Source: Chloroflexota bacterium
GTDB taxonomy: Bacteria; Chloroflexota; Dormibacteria; Dormibacterales; Dormibacteraceae
Assembly (NCBI GenBank): GCA_005883575.1
Contig: VBFH01000023.1
Span: 265,950 to 329,949 of the forward strand
Reading direction: 5' to 3'
Length of the DNA: 64,000 nt
The notes below the pieces were generated by a model. The model saw nothing but the letters and a program-made list of their open reading frames with translations, made no database searches and was not told the DNA's origin. Of the stretch, positions 1 to 10,125 are shown piece after piece; the first letter of the stretch is position 1, and each line of letters starts with the position of its first letter. Both the position numbers and the translations under genes were made by a program.

Positions 1-810
1 CCCTCGATCGCCGGCATCCTGATCGCCCTCGTCGGAGTCCCGATCTGCTTCTTGCTGAACTCGGTCAGCTATGTCGCCGCCATCGCCGCACTTCTGCTGA
101 TGCGCAACCTGCCGGTTGCTGTGCAGCGCACCGAAGAGGAACCGCTGGCGAGACGGCTGGCCCAGGGTGCCGCGTACGCCCGCCGGGAGCCCGTGGTCGG
201 AATGCTCCTGATCGTCGTCGCAGTGTTCTCGCTCTTCGCGATGAACCGCACCACCCTGATGCCGCTCTTCGCGGACCAGGTCCTGCACGTGGGGGCGCAT
301 GGTTTCGGCTTCTTGCTCGCTTCGATGGGACTTGGCTCGCTGACCGGAGCCCTGACCCTGGCCTTTTTCCCGCATCTGGGCGCGGATCCGCGCCGGCAGC
401 TGTGGATGGCCGCGATCTGGATCGCCGCCCTGCTTGAGTTTTCGCTCTCGCGCGTGTTCGCCATCTCCCTGGTGACGCTCTTCGTCGCGGGCTACTGCCA
501 GATCTCATTCATCGCGGCGGCGAACAGCCGGATTCAGACCCTCACGCCGGACCATCTGCGCGGCCGGGTGATGGCGCTCTACGCAGAGGCTTTGATCGGC
601 GTCGGTCCCATCGGCGCCACCCAGGCGGGCGCGCTCGCGACGCTTTTCGGGGCACCGTGGGCGATGGCGATCGGGGCATTCATCGCGGGCGCGGTCGTGC
701 TCGCGGTCCGGCTGCAGCGACGTGAGGTGTTTGGAGGGCTCCGAGGCGGGGTCACGACGAGAGATTCGGTCACGAAGATCGCTGGCGAATCCCCGACTCG
801 GAGCCCCTAG
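1..810 (+). CDS. MFS transporter, C-terminal part (5' end outside window)
   Basis: The reading frame is open from base 1, so only the last 269 residues are visible. They contain about six hydrophobic segments separated by short basic loops, and a motif LRGRVMALY that resembles the conserved cytoplasmic loop of major facilitator exporters in the enterobactin-exporter/MFS_3 type group. A role as an inner-membrane drug or metabolite exporter is inferred from the family; the substrate cannot be read. Its TAG stop overlaps the stop of the convergent ABC permease inside a CTAG tetranucleotide (807-810). The last ~30 residues are hydrophilic and probably cytoplasmic. Confidence 0.8.
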   Translation, partial: PSIAGILIALVGVPICFLLNSVSYVAAIAALLLMRNLPVAVQRTEEEPLARRLAQGAAYARREPVVGMLLIVVAVFSLFAMNRTTLMPLFADQVLHVGAHGFGFLLASMGLGSLTGALTLAFFPHLGADPRRQLWMAAIWIAALLEFSLSRVFAISLVTLFVAGYCQISFIAAANSRIQTLTPDHLRGRVMALYAEALIGVGPIGATQAGALATLFGAPWAMAIGAFIAGAVVLAVRLQRREVFGGLRGGVTTRDSVTKIAGESPTRSP

Positions 811-2138
811 CCGAGGAAGACTTCGAGCACCGAGGCGACCGCAAGCGCGGGCACCAGCCAGCGCAGCGCCCGTACATAGTCCGCCACCGCTCCCAGCACG
901 CGCGCAGTCCATCCTCCGCGCGCGTCCATGTGGATGGCCGTCGCACCGATCTGGATCGCGAGCCCGCCGGCAATGATCGCGGCCGGGATCTCGACCAGGC
1001 CGTTGGGCACGATCCCGCTCAGGGCGAAAGCCCAGGAGGACAGTGCGGCCACGAAACCGAGGATGAAACCGGGGGCAAAGGTGAGCAGGAACCCGCTCAG
1101 GCCGGCGGTGAGGATCGCGAGCGCGGCCACGAGGATGAACGCGAGCACGTTGTGGCTGAAGATCGCCAGAGCCTCCTCGACCGCGTTGCCGGTGTCCGTC
1201 GACCTGACGAGGCTGGTCAAGACCGGTTTCACGACGCTCGCCGGAATCACGTTGGTTGACCCCGCGAGATAGCCGGCGAACGCCCCGGCCGGAAGCCCGG
1301 CGGTGGCGATGACCATGGGCACGCGGCGCGCCCAGACGAGGCGCAGGAGCGAGGGCCGCTGGTCGAAGCTCCGGCGAACCGCCGTCAAGGCGCGCCTCCA
1401 GGGCTGCCGCAGCCCAGCGTCGCGCGCCAGCAGCGCCTCACGCGAGAAGCCGTTGAAACCCATGCGCAGGAACACGACCGCGGCGACCGCCATCAGAAGC
1501 GCGAATCCCCAAAGGAACTCGGCTCGACCGACGAGGATGAGGGCCGCCTCGATCTGAAGCACGACCGACATCGGGAGGATGATGAACGAGGCCATCACGT
1601 TGGCCGCGCGCATCGTCCGCGCGTTGATGCTGATGATCACCGCCCCGGCGACCATCGCCGCCACCTGGCAGATCGTTGACAGGGCGAGGGCGACGAGGAT
1701 GCCGAGCGGGAAATAGCCAAGTCCCGGAAAAGTGATCAGGCAGTAGACCAGCAGGCCGCCATAGCAAAGCGACAGCGAGACCGCCAGCACCGCAGCCACC
1801 TTGCCGGCGTAGATTTCGGCTTCGCGAAGGGGGGTCGAGAGCAGCACCTCGAGAGTCGTCCGCTCGCGCTCGCCGACGAAGGACTCGAGCGCAAGCACCA
1901 GGGAGAAGCTCGCGGGGATGAAGACGACGAAGAAAGCGCCCACCAGGGATAGGCGGTTGACCACCGCGGTGCCGCCGCCGAAGGCTGCGAGCGCTCGGAC
2001 TCCGGAGGCCGAGGCGATGGGGATAGCAAGCGTCAGCGCGACCATGGCGGCGATCAAACGCAGCTCGCTGACCGCGTCGCGCAGATCACGCCGCGCCACG
2101 ATCGCGGCCTTACGCCGTTCGAGTTTCGGCCAGCCCAT
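807..2138 (-). CDS. ABC-2 type transporter permease
   Basis: Membrane subunit of an ABC exporter, partner of the ATPase encoded just upstream. The N-terminus (IVARRDLRD) followed by a first helix, a long exposed loop, and then a block of five or six helices with the motif ERERTTLEVLLSTP is typical of the NatB/ABC-2 permease family. I start it at ATG 2138, giving a 29-nt overlap with the ATPase end; an in-frame GTG at 2099 is possible, while the more upstream ATG at 2165 would lengthen the overlap. A second membrane block follows residue 250. Substrate unknown; sodium, drug or antibiotic export are family possibilities. Confidence 0.82.
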   Translation of the reverse strand: MGWPKLERRKAAIVARRDLRDAVSELRLIAAMVALTLAIPIASASGVRALAAFGGGTAVVNRLSLVGAFFVVFIPASFSLVLALESFVGERERTTLEVLLSTPLREAEIYAGKVAAVLAVSLSLCYGGLLVYCLITFPGLGYFPLGILVALALSTICQVAAMVAGAVIISINARTMRAANVMASFIILPMSVVLQIEAALILVGRAEFLWGFALLMAVAAVVFLRMGFNGFSREALLARDAGLRQPWRRALTAVRRSFDQRPSLLRLVWARRVPMVIATAGLPAGAFAGYLAGSTNVIPASVVKPVLTSLVRSTDTGNAVEEALAIFSHNVLAFILVAALAILTAGLSGFLLTFAPGFILGFVAALSSWAFALSGIVPNGLVEIPAAIIAGGLAIQIGATAIHMDARGGWTARVLGAVADYVRALRWLVPALAVASVLEVFLG

Positions 2139-2895
2139 CGTGGTTGCTCCCAAGGTTTCCGACAATAGAGAGATAGATGTCCTGCAGGGTCGGCAGCTCG
2201 CGCATCACTCGACGCCTCTTCAGACCCGAGCGACGGCGCAGCTTATCCAGGCTGCCGACTGCCAAAGCGCGGCCGTCGGACATGATCCCGATCTCGCCCG
2301 CCATGTGTTCGGCCTCTTCCATGCTGTGCGTGCAGATGACAAGCCCGCACCCATCCTTCTGCAGGTCCTTCAGGTAGATCCACGCGCGACGAGCGCTGTC
2401 AGGATCGAGGGCGGACGTCGGCTCGTCGGCGAGCACGAGGCGCGGTCGGTGCAGCGTGGCCCGGATGAGCGCGACCTTCTGGCGCATCCCCTTGGAGAAG
2501 GTGCCCAACCATCGATCACCAGCGTCTGTGAGCTCGAAGGTCTCGAGCAGCTCGTCGATCCTCCGCCTCCGAAGCAAGGGCTCCAGCCCGTAGATGGCGC
2601 CGAAATGATCGAGGTAGGCGCGGGCGGACATGCGCTCGTAGAGGCCCGGCACTTCCGGCATCAGTCCGACGAGCGCACGCACGGCGGCCGGGTCGTCGGC
2701 GGCGTTGATGCCGTCAACCCGCACGGTGCCCGCGCTCGGGAGCAGCACGCCGGCCATGCACCGAAGCGCTGTCGTCTTGCCGGCGCCATTGCGGCCGAGC
2801 AGCACGAGGCACTCGCCCTCGTCGACCTTGACGGTCAGATCGCGGAGCCCAAGCACCTCCCCATAGCGCTTGGCCAGGCCTTCGACTTGCAGCAC
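2110..2895 (-). CDS. ABC transporter ATP-binding protein (NatA/CcmA type)
   Basis: Nucleotide-binding subunit of 261 residues. Walker A GRNGAGKTT lies near residue 34, the signature-like FSKGMRQK near 133, Walker B LVLADEPTSALD near 154 and the switch histidine in ICTHS near 190. This is the usual size for single-domain ABC-2 exporter ATPases. It forms a two-gene exporter with the overlapping downstream permease and follows the four-helix membrane protein by 26 nt, so it may be co-transcribed with the pyrimidine genes. The signature has KGM in place of SGG/SGQ, a common variant in this subfamily. Confidence 0.88.
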   Translation of the reverse strand: MLQVEGLAKRYGEVLGLRDLTVKVDEGECLVLLGRNGAGKTTALRCMAGVLLPSAGTVRVDGINAADDPAAVRALVGLMPEVPGLYERMSARAYLDHFGAIYGLEPLLRRRRIDELLETFELTDAGDRWLGTFSKGMRQKVALIRATLHRPRLVLADEPTSALDPDSARRAWIYLKDLQKDGCGLVICTHSMEEAEHMAGEIGIMSDGRALAVGSLDKLRRRSGLKRRRVMRELPTLQDIYLSIVGNLGSNHDGLAETRTA

Positions 2896-2921
2896 GGCTA
2901 GTGGATTGTGACGGGGCGAGC

Positions 2922-3611
2922 TCAGGAAGTTGGCGGTTTTGGCGGCGAAGGGAATCGCGCCTGCAGCCCCGGGCTCAGCCGCCTCACAGAGCGGCTGCCC
3001 CAGACGCCCATCCCGACCGCCGCCGCGAGAAACATCGCGATGCCCGACAGCAGCACAGCCACCGGCGGTGCGCCAAAGCCCACCGCAACGAGTCCGCCGA
3101 TCGCCCCCGCCACGGAGGCGACGATCACAGACAGCATTCCCGGCAACGCCTGCAGACTGTGGAAGGCCGATCCCAGGCGGTCCGCCCCGGTGGGTTCGAT
3201 GCCCAGGGTCTGCAGCGCGCCAGGGAGATCGTCATACGGGCTCGTTGTGAAGTGTGGTTCGAGCTCGGGGCGAAGGTCGAGATAGGCATTGCGAATTCGA
3301 TTCATGGCGAGCACCCAGCGAAAATCGTCCCGGTTCAGAGCCATCAGGCGGGCGACCGTGAAGACGCCCGTGACCAGCACGACCGCGAGCATGAAGATCG
3401 CGATCGCGATGAACGCCACCCCGAAGTGATCGGCCTGCGCGACGAGCGCCAGCGCGATCACCGCTCCCGACAGGATGGCGAGAAACATGTTTACGCGGCC
3501 GAGTGACTCCTGGTAGGTCAGCGCGCGTGAGGCGAGGAGGCTCCAGTGCTCGGTGGCGAGGATCTGGAGTGCTTCTGACTGGGCCCGGGACGGAGGGATC
3601 TCGGTCGACAT
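2922..3611 (-). CDS. Four-helix membrane protein of unknown function
   Basis: I do not recognise the family. The 229-residue protein has two pairs of hydrophobic helices (about residues 43-60 and 66-87, then 160-180 and 185-205) around a soluble middle domain, and a Pro-rich basic end. The ATG follows the pyrD TAG stop directly (TAGATG), so it is almost certainly translated from the pyr message. The four-helix layout with a cytoplasmic insert resembles small SLATT-like or DUF-type membrane proteins, but no motif settles this. Neighbours downstream are an ABC exporter. Confidence 0.65.
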   Translation of the reverse strand: MSTEIPPSRAQSEALQILATEHWSLLASRALTYQESLGRVNMFLAILSGAVIALALVAQADHFGVAFIAIAIFMLAVVLVTGVFTVARLMALNRDDFRWVLAMNRIRNAYLDLRPELEPHFTTSPYDDLPGALQTLGIEPTGADRLGSAFHSLQALPGMLSVIVASVAGAIGGLVAVGFGAPPVAVLLSGIAMFLAAAVGMGVWGSRSVRRLSPGLQARFPSPPKPPTS

Positions 3612-4526
3612 CTAGTCGCGTGGAAGATACCGCGGCAGCTCAGCGAGCGAGGATAAGCCCCTTGCCTCGAGAAACCCGAGGATGCCGTCGTGGATCTCGG
3701 CGATCGCTTTCGGGTTGACGAAAGTTGCGGTGCCGACCTGAACCGCGGAGCATCCCGCGACCAGAAACTCGAGCGCATCCTCGGCACGGATGATGCCGCC
3801 GACTCCGATCACAGGGATGTCGACGGCGCGGGCGGCCTGGTGCGCCAGATGCACGGCCAGGGGCCGGATCGCGGGTCCGGAAAGTCCGCCGGTGCGGAAG
3901 CTGAGGCGCGGGCGGTAGGCGTTGAGGTCGATCGACATGCCCACGAACGTATTGATCGCGCACAGCGCGTCCGCGCCCGCCGACTCGACCGCCCTCGCGA
4001 TCACCCCGATGTCGCTGACCATGGGTGTGAGCTTGACCCACAGTGGCAGCTTCGTCCGCTTACGCACAGACTCGGTGACCGCCGCAGCCGCACGCGGATC
4101 GTTGCCGAAGTAGAGGCCGCCCTGCTCGACGTTCGGACACGAGATGTTGATCTCGAAGCCGGCGATTCCCGGCACGCCGTCCAGGCGCGCCGCCAGCTCT
4201 CCGTACTCGGACGCAGACTCGCCGTTGATGTTGACCAGCACTGGAAAGTCCCACTCCGCCCACATTGGCGCGTAGTCGCGGACCACGGCTTCCACGCCCG
4301 GACCCTGCAGCCCGATCGCGTTCAGCATGCCGCTCGGCGTCTCGGCGATACGGGGCGGAGCCGAGCCTTCGCGCGGGCGCAGGAAGATGCCCTTGGAAAC
4401 GAGCGCGCCGAGTGCGCGACGCTCGAGCAGGGGCACCTCGGTGCCGTAACCGAAGGTTCCCGAGGCGGCGAGGACCGGCCCGCCCAGCCGGAGGCCACCG
4501 ATGTCGACGGATACGCCGGGAGTCAC
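3612..4526 (-). CDS. pyrD: Dihydroorotate dehydrogenase, class 1B catalytic subunit
   Basis: Oxidises dihydroorotate to orotate; the FMN subunit of the PyrD/PyrK complex in the cytoplasm. The 304-residue length matches PyrDB. The N-terminus VSVDIGGLRLGGPVLAASGTFG, the substrate motif NISCPN, the lysine in LWVKLTPMV and the phosphate-binding GVGGI are visible. The start is GTG 4526, whose GTGA overlaps the pyrK stop; the open frame continues upstream but has no similarity there. Pairing with an iron-sulfur PyrK means electrons should go to NAD+. The next gene abuts the stop codon. Confidence 0.93.
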   Translation of the reverse strand: MTPGVSVDIGGLRLGGPVLAASGTFGYGTEVPLLERRALGALVSKGIFLRPREGSAPPRIAETPSGMLNAIGLQGPGVEAVVRDYAPMWAEWDFPVLVNINGESASEYGELAARLDGVPGIAGFEINISCPNVEQGGLYFGNDPRAAAAVTESVRKRTKLPLWVKLTPMVSDIGVIARAVESAGADALCAINTFVGMSIDLNAYRPRLSFRTGGLSGPAIRPLAVHLAHQAARAVDIPVIGVGGIIRAEDALEFLVAGCSAVQVGTATFVNPKAIAEIHDGILGFLEARGLSSLAELPRYLPRD

Positions 4527-5275
4527 GTGCCCACGGCGTAGGCAAGATGCGAAGGCAGGGCGCCCCAGTCGACGTCGGCGGCGCGATAGACCGGTCCTTC
4601 CGTGCATGCACGGTCGTAGCCGCCGCGCTTCAGCGGCATCGCGCAGCCGAGGCACACTCCGGTCCCGCAGCCCATGTAGGTCTCCACCGAGACCTGCGCA
4701 TGGGGCCATCGCTCCGCGACCGCCGCCAGCATGCGATTCGGACCGCACGCCAGCACCGCCTCGGCATCGGGAGATGCGGCCACGGCCGTGCCCTGGATCC
4801 CCTGCGACCCGTCGTCAGTGGCCCAGATGACACGGTCGCCTCCGGCTTCGGCGCAAAGCTCGGCGGCGGTGCGGGCGCCATGGACCCAGGTGACCTCCAT
4901 GCCCACGGCCCTGGCGTCGCGGGCCGCCAGCGGCATGGGAGCGACCCCCAGGCCACCACTGATCAGCACGGCGTTCGCGCCGGCAAGCTCGAAACCCCGC
5001 CCGAGCGGGCCCAGGCAGCTGACGCGGTCGCCGAGCTCCATGGCGAGCAGCTGCGCCGTGCCGAGGCCGACCGCCTTGAGCACGACCTCGATGTGTTCGC
5101 CATCCGCCCGGTAGACGGAGAACGGCCGCCGCAGCAGCGGACCCGAAGCCCATCCGAGATTGACGAACTGACCAGCGCGCACAGTGGTCGCGATCTCGGG
5201 CGCGTGCATGCCGATGACGAACATCCCCCGCGCGACCTGGCGCCGCCCCATGATCGAGGCGTCAAGCAGGAACAA
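4523..5275 (-). CDS. pyrK: Dihydroorotate dehydrogenase electron transfer subunit
   Basis: FAD and [2Fe-2S] subunit passing electrons from PyrD to NAD+. The FAD-binding [10 protein letters not shown] lies near residue 48, a nucleotide-binding GGLGVAPM near 105, and the cluster ligands [11 protein letters not shown] plus a later Cys (DRACTEG) near the C-terminus. The chosen start is TTG 5275, giving a typical PyrK N-terminus (FLLDASI) and a 14-nt overlap with carAB; ATG 5251 is an alternative. The stop overlaps pyrD as GTGA. Confidence 0.92.
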   Translation of the reverse strand: MFLLDASIMGRRQVARGMFVIGMHAPEIATTVRAGQFVNLGWASGPLLRRPFSVYRADGEHIEVVLKAVGLGTAQLLAMELGDRVSCLGPLGRGFELAGANAVLISGGLGVAPMPLAARDARAVGMEVTWVHGARTAAELCAEAGGDRVIWATDDGSQGIQGTAVAASPDAEAVLACGPNRMLAAVAERWPHAQVSVETYMGCGTGVCLGCAMPLKRGGYDRACTEGPVYRAADVDWGALPSHLAYAVGT

Positions 5276-8200
5276 GGCCTTCCCGCCATTCGTTGATCGT
5301 CCGCACCTGCATCTCGTCGGGCGCGACGACCGCCGACTCGAGCAATGCGGTCGCCGTGTCGAGCGAGGTGAGGCACGGGATGCGCCGTTCGACTGCCGCT
5401 CGCCGAATCTCGAAACCGTCCTTGAACACGGGATTACCGTCGCCCGGATCCTCGTAGATGTTCGACATCGTGTTGATCACAAGCTTCACCTCGCCCCGCA
5501 CGATGACATCGAGGACGGTCGGGCCCTCTTCGCCGATCTTCGCCACGATCCGCGGCGAGAAACCTGCGGCGCGAAGGGCTTGCGCGGTGCCGTCGGTCGC
5601 GACCAGCTCGCAGCCGAGCTCGACCAGGCGCGACACGATCGGGAACAGCTCCGGCTTGTCGGCGTCGGCGATCGTGAGCAGCGCAGCGCTTCCCCGCTCC
5701 ACGTGCATGCCCGAGGCGACAAAGGCTTTGCGAAGGGCCTCGTTCAGCGTGCCCGCGATGCCAATCGCCTCGCCGGTCGATTTCATCTCCGGACCGAGGT
5801 AGGAGTCGACCGCCGCCAGCTTGTTCATCGAGAACACCGGCGCTTTCACCGCGACCAGGCCGCGCGGTGGGACAAGACCGGTCGACCAGCCGAGGTCCGC
5901 GAGCTTCCAGCCCAGCATGACGTTGGTCGCGAGCTTGACCATCGGGACGCCTGTCACCTTGGACAGGAACGGCACCGTCCGCGAGGCGCGCGGATTGACC
6001 TCGAGCACGTAAACCTTGGCCCGATGCACCACGTACTGGACGTTGACGAGGCCGCGGAGCCCGAGATGCCGCGCGATGCGGACCGTGTAGTCGACGATGT
6101 GGTCCTGCTCTGCGCGTTCGAGCCCCTGCGCCGGATACACGGCGTACGAATCGCCGGAGTGGACGCCCGCTCGTTCTACGTGTTGCATGACGCCGGGGAT
6201 GACCACCGTCTCGCCGTCGGAGATGGCGTCGACCTCGACCTCGATCCCCTGCAGGTATTTGTCGACCAGGACCTGTCCGCGCGGCATCGCGCCAATCGCC
6301 CACACCATGTAGCGCCGGAGCTCGTCTCGGCTGCGAACGATCTCCATCGCGCGGCCCCCGAGGACGTAAGAGGGACGCACGAGCACGGGGTAACCGGCGC
6401 GTTCCGCGATCGCTTCCGCCTCTTGGACCGTCGTGGTCGTGCCTCCCACAGGCTGGGGGATGCCTATTGCGTCGAGCGAGCGAGCGAACGCGCGGCGATC
6501 CTCAGCGAGGTCGATCGCCTCCACGCTCGACCCGAGGATTGTGACCTGGTGATCGTTGAGCGGCTCGGCGAGGTTGATCGCGGTCTGACCGCCGAACTGG
6601 ACCAGCGCTCCGCTTGCCTCCTCTGCGCGTGCCACGTGCAGCGCGCCGTCGAGGTCGAGGGGCTCGAAGTACAGCCGGTCGGACGTGTCGAAGTCGGTCG
6701 ATACGGTCTCCGGGTTGGAGTTGACCATCACCGCTCTCACGCCCGCCTCGCGCAGCGCCCATGCGGCGTGCACCGAGCAGTAGTCGAACTCGATACCCTG
6801 GCCGATGCGGATGGGACCAGAGCCCACGACCAATGCGGTGCGCCTGTCAACGGCGGCCGCCTCATCCTCCTCCTCCCAGCATGAGTAGTAATAAGGTGTC
6901 GCAGCCTCGAACTCCCCGGCACACGTATCGACGAGCTTGTACGTGGGCGAGGCAGGGTCGACGGTCTCGCCCCGCAGAGACTCGATCATCGCGTCCGAAA
7001 AGCCTGCACGCCGTAGCTCCCTGACATCGCCGTCGACCTCGAGCCGGGCGATGGTCGCCAGCCTGTCGATGAACCACCGATCGATTCCGCTGCGCGAGGC
7101 GAGGGCGGCCGCGTCCTCGCCGTTCCGCAGCGCGTGGAGGAGCGCGAAAAGCCTGCGGTCATTCGGCTGCTCGACCGTCTCGAAGCCCATCTCCCACGGC
7201 GCCGGCGGCTTTTGCTCGAGCGATCGCATCGCCTTCGTCAGAGCCGCCTCGAAAGTTCTCTCGACCGCCATGACCTCGCCGGTCGACGCCATCTGCGTGC
7301 CGAGGCGTCTGTCGCCGGCGGGGAACTTGTCGAAGGGCCAGCGCGGTATCTTGACGACGCAGTAGTCGAGCGCCGGCTCGAAGGCCGCAAACGTCCGGCC
7401 GGTGATCTCGTTGCGGATCTCTTCGAGCCGCCTGCCCACCGCGACCTTGGCCGCTACGCGGGCGATCGGATATCCCGTTGCTTTGGAGGCCAGGGCCGAC
7501 GATCGGCTGACACGCGGGTTGACCTCGATCACGTAGTACTGCGAGCTGGTTGGATCCAGCGCGAACTGCACGTTGCATCCGCCCTCGATCCCGAGCGCGC
7601 GGATGATCCGGATCGCCGACGAGCGAAGCATCTGGTGGTCACGGTCGGAGAGCGTCTGCGCGGGCGCGACCACGATCGAGTCGCCCGTGTGGACGCCCAT
7701 CGGGTCGAGGTTTTCCATGTTGCAGACCGTGATGCAGGTGTCTGCTGCATCGCGCATGACCTCGTACTCGATCTCCTTCCAACCCCACAGCGACCGCTCG
7801 ATCAACACCTGGTGGATCGGCGACGCCGCGAGCCCGCGCGCGGCGACGCGCTCGAGGTCCGCTTGCGAGGTGACAAACCCGCCCCCTGTCCCGCCGAGCG
7901 TGTACGCCGGGCGAATGACCAGCGGCAGGCCGTTGGCGGCGGCGAAGTCTGCGACCTCTTGCAGGAAATCGCAGACTTGAGACACCGGCACCGGCTCGCC
8001 GATGTCCTCGAGCATCTGCTTGAAGGCTTGCCGGTCTTCGGCTTTGCGGATGGTGTCGATCGTGGCGCCGAGCAGACGCACGCCGTGGCGGGCGAGCACG
8101 CCGGCGTTGGCAAGGTCGGTGGCGAGGTTGAGGCCCGTCTGCCCGCCCAGCGTCGGCAGAAGCGCGTCAGGCCGCTCCCGTTCGATGATCTTCTCGACCG

Positions 8201-9587
8201 CCTCGACGGTGAGCGGCTCGAGGTAGACGCGGTCGGCGACCTCTTCGTCGGTCATGATCGTGGCGGGGTTGGAGTTGACGAGGACGGTCTGGATGCCTTC
8301 TTCGCGAAGCGCCTTGCAGGCCTGCGTTCCGGCGTAGTCGAACTCCGCGGCCTGGCCGATGACAATCGGGCCCGAGCCGAGGATCAAGACCCTGCGCGGC
8401 CGCGCCTCCTCCTTCATGCCTGCGACCGCCCTCACCAGCGGGGCGCGGTCTCGGACCATCTCCAGAAAACGGTCGTACAGGTGCTGGTTGTCCTGGGGGC
8501 CGGGACAGCCTTCGGGGTGGTACTGGACGCTGAAGGCGGGCAGTGTGCGGTGGCCAAGGCCTTCGACCGAGGAATCGTTTAGGTTGCGCTGCGAGACGTA
8601 GAAGTCGCCGCTCGGGATCGAGGCCGCGACGACCTGGAACTCGTGGTTCTGGCTCGTGATATGGACACGCCCGGTGTCGAGGTCCTTCACGGGATGGTTG
8701 GCGCCGTGGTGACCGTACGGAAGACGCGAGGTGGTCGCCCCGGCGGCGCGGCCGAGGATCTGGTGACCGAGACAGATCCCGAACAGCGGGATCCTGCCGA
8801 GCGCCTGCTGCGCCAGCTCGACCGGCCCCTCGAGAACCGCCGGGTCGCCAGGGCCGTTCGACAGGACGAGGCCATCCGCATCGGCGGCTCGGACGTCAGC
8901 CCACGACGCGGTGTGCGGCAGCACGAGGACGCGGCAGCCGCGCTCGCGAAGGGAACGCAGGATGTTGGCCTTGACGCCGTAGTCGATGACCGCGATGAGC
9001 AGCCCGTCGCCGTCGGTTCGCCTTCGCGTCCGGAGCTCGGGCGGCAGCGGGTCGAACCACTCCTCTTGCGCTGTTCGCGACGTCTGGGCGACCAGATCTT
9101 GCTCGGCGAGAGGCGTTACGCGTCTGGCGGCGAGGGTGAGCTCGGCCAAACTCGCCTCGGTAGGAGCCTCGGCCTGATGGACGAGGACGGCCCGCAGCGC
9201 TCCATGCATCCGGATGTGGCGCGTGAGGGCGCGGGTGTCGATCTCGGTGATCGCGGGGACGTTCCATCGCCGCAGGTACTCGTCGAGCGACGCCTCACTC
9301 GAGTGATGACTCGGCGTCGGGCAGGCCCACCGCACAGCCAGCGCGCGCGCCCACGGCCGCGGCGACTCGGCGTCGGCCTCGCGCAGTCCGTAGTTGCCCT
9401 GAAGCGGGTACGTCATGCAAACCATCTGGCCGGCGTATGAGGGATCGGTAAGCACCTCCTGGTAGCCGGTCATCGCGGTGTTGAAGACGACCTCGCCTTC
9501 GCCGGCAACGTCGGCGCCGAGCGGGGCGCCGACAAACCAACGCCCGTCCTCGAGCACCAGAGCGGCGAAGGACTTTTCAGCCGGCAA
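5262..9587 (-). CDS. carAB: Carbamoyl-phosphate synthase, fused small (CarA) and large (CarB) subunits
   Basis: Makes carbamoyl phosphate from glutamine, bicarbonate and two ATP. A single 1441-codon frame holds a complete CarA (residues 1-390) and a complete CarB (391-1441) with no stop between them. CarA shows the glutaminase Cys272 (GICLGHQ) with His357 and Glu359 (QYHPEG). CarB starts at Met391 (RVLILGSGP) and repeats the ATP-grasp halves: [13 protein letters not shown], then [12 protein letters not shown] near residue 930, followed by the allosteric domain. The gene starts with TTG 9587, overlapping pyrR by 11 nt, and overlaps pyrK by 14 nt. A GGTGAGG sequence lies upstream of Met391, so internal initiation of CarB alone is also possible. 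Confidence 0.93.
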   Translation of the reverse strand: MPAEKSFAALVLEDGRWFVGAPLGADVAGEGEVVFNTAMTGYQEVLTDPSYAGQMVCMTYPLQGNYGLREADAESPRPWARALAVRWACPTPSHHSSEASLDEYLRRWNVPAITEIDTRALTRHIRMHGALRAVLVHQAEAPTEASLAELTLAARRVTPLAEQDLVAQTSRTAQEEWFDPLPPELRTRRRTDGDGLLIAVIDYGVKANILRSLRERGCRVLVLPHTASWADVRAADADGLVLSNGPGDPAVLEGPVELAQQALGRIPLFGICLGHQILGRAAGATTSRLPYGHHGANHPVKDLDTGRVHITSQNHEFQVVAASIPSGDFYVSQRNLNDSSVEGLGHRTLPAFSVQYHPEGCPGPQDNQHLYDRFLEMVRDRAPLVRAVAGMKEEARPRRVLILGSGPIVIGQAAEFDYAGTQACKALREEGIQTVLVNSNPATIMTDEEVADRVYLEPLTVEAVEKIIERERPDALLPTLGGQTGLNLATDLANAGVLARHGVRLLGATIDTIRKAEDRQAFKQMLEDIGEPVPVSQVCDFLQEVADFAAANGLPLVIRPAYTLGGTGGGFVTSQADLERVAARGLAASPIHQVLIERSLWGWKEIEYEVMRDAADTCITVCNMENLDPMGVHTGDSIVVAPAQTLSDRDHQMLRSSAIRIIRALGIEGGCNVQFALDPTSSQYYVIEVNPRVSRSSALASKATGYPIARVAAKVAVGRRLEEIRNEITGRTFAAFEPALDYCVVKIPRWPFDKFPAGDRRLGTQMASTGEVMAVERTFEAALTKAMRSLEQKPPAPWEMGFETVEQPNDRRLFALLHALRNGEDAAALASRSGIDRWFIDRLATIARLEVDGDVRELRRAGFSDAMIESLRGETVDPASPTYKLVDTCAGEFEAATPYYYSCWEEEDEAAAVDRRTALVVGSGPIRIGQGIEFDYCSVHAAWALREAGVRAVMVNSNPETVSTDFDTSDRLYFEPLDLDGALHVARAEEASGALVQFGGQTAINLAEPLNDHQVTILGSSVEAIDLAEDRRAFARSLDAIGIPQPVGGTTTTVQEAEAIAERAGYPVLVRPSYVLGGRAMEIVRSRDELRRYMVWAIGAMPRGQVLVDKYLQGIEVEVDAISDGETVVIPGVMQHVERAGVHSGDSYAVYPAQGLERAEQDHIVDYTVRIARHLGLRGLVNVQYVVHRAKVYVLEVNPRASRTVPFLSKVTGVPMVKLATNVMLGWKLADLGWSTGLVPPRGLVAVKAPVFSMNKLAAVDSYLGPEMKSTGEAIGIAGTLNEALRKAFVASGMHVERGSAALLTIADADKPELFPIVSRLVELGCELVATDGTAQALRAAGFSPRIVAKIGEEGPTVLDVIVRGEVKLVINTMSNIYEDPGDGNPVFKDGFEIRRAAVERRIPCLTSLDTATALLESAVVAPDEMQVRTINEWREGLVPA

Positions 9588-10125
9588 TGATCACCGCCTG
9601 GTCAATGTGGTCCTCCTCGAGGACGAGGACCTCGATTCGCTCCGAGTCGGCGGTGGGCACGTTCTTGCCGACATAGTCCGGCCGGATGGGAAGCTCGCGA
9701 TGGCCGCGGTCGATGAGCACCGCGAGCTGGATCGCCCGCGGGCGGCCGAAGTCCATCAGGGCGTCCATCGCCGCACGTGCGGTCCTTCCGTGGTGGAAGA
9801 CGTCGTCGACGAGCACGACCACCTTGCCGCGGATGTCAGGTATTTCGCTCGCCAGGCGATGTCCCACCCGAGGGCGCGACTCCAGGTCGTCGCGATGGAG
9901 CGTCACGTCCAGCCGGCCGTAGGCGACTCTATTGTTTTCCAGCTCGCTCAAGATCGCGGCCAGCCGCCGCGCAAGCACATCGCCCTTGCTCACGATGCCA
10001 ACCAGCACCACATCGCCTGCGCCGCGGTTGCGCTCGACGATCTCATGCGCGATTCGCGACAGCGAACGTCGGATCTGGTCGGCGTCCATCACGGTCGCTT
10101 TCAGCCGACCCTGGGCAACGCTCAC
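9577..10125 (-). CDS. pyrR: Bifunctional pyr operon regulator / uracil phosphoribosyltransferase
   Basis: RNA-binding regulator that senses UMP/UTP versus PRPP, with side activity as uracil phosphoribosyltransferase. At 182 residues it has the usual length. The PRPP loop [17 protein letters not shown] is at residues 102-118, and the basic segment around residues 70-90 ([10 protein letters not shown]) matches the conserved RNA-binding region. GTG start 10125 overlaps the pyrB stop (GTGA). It is second in the operon rather than first. A matching RNA hairpin lies in the pyrB leader. Confidence 0.93.
   Translation of the reverse strand: MSVAQGRLKATVMDADQIRRSLSRIAHEIVERNRGAGDVVLVGIVSKGDVLARRLAAILSELENNRVAYGRLDVTLHRDDLESRPRVGHRLASEIPDIRGKVVVLVDDVFHHGRTARAAMDALMDFGRPRAIQLAVLIDRGHRELPIRPDYVGKNVPTADSERIEVLVLEEDHIDQAVIIAG

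Noticed and set aside
5184..6884. Plus-strand open frame of 566 codons opposite carAB
   Set aside because: It is an antisense shadow of a strongly conserved gene; its translation is Arg/His/Asp-rich with no domain, as expected for the complement of high-GC codons.
7134..8582. Plus-strand open frame of 482 codons opposite carAB
   Set aside because: Same reason: complementary-frame artefact with no motif and no ribosome site.
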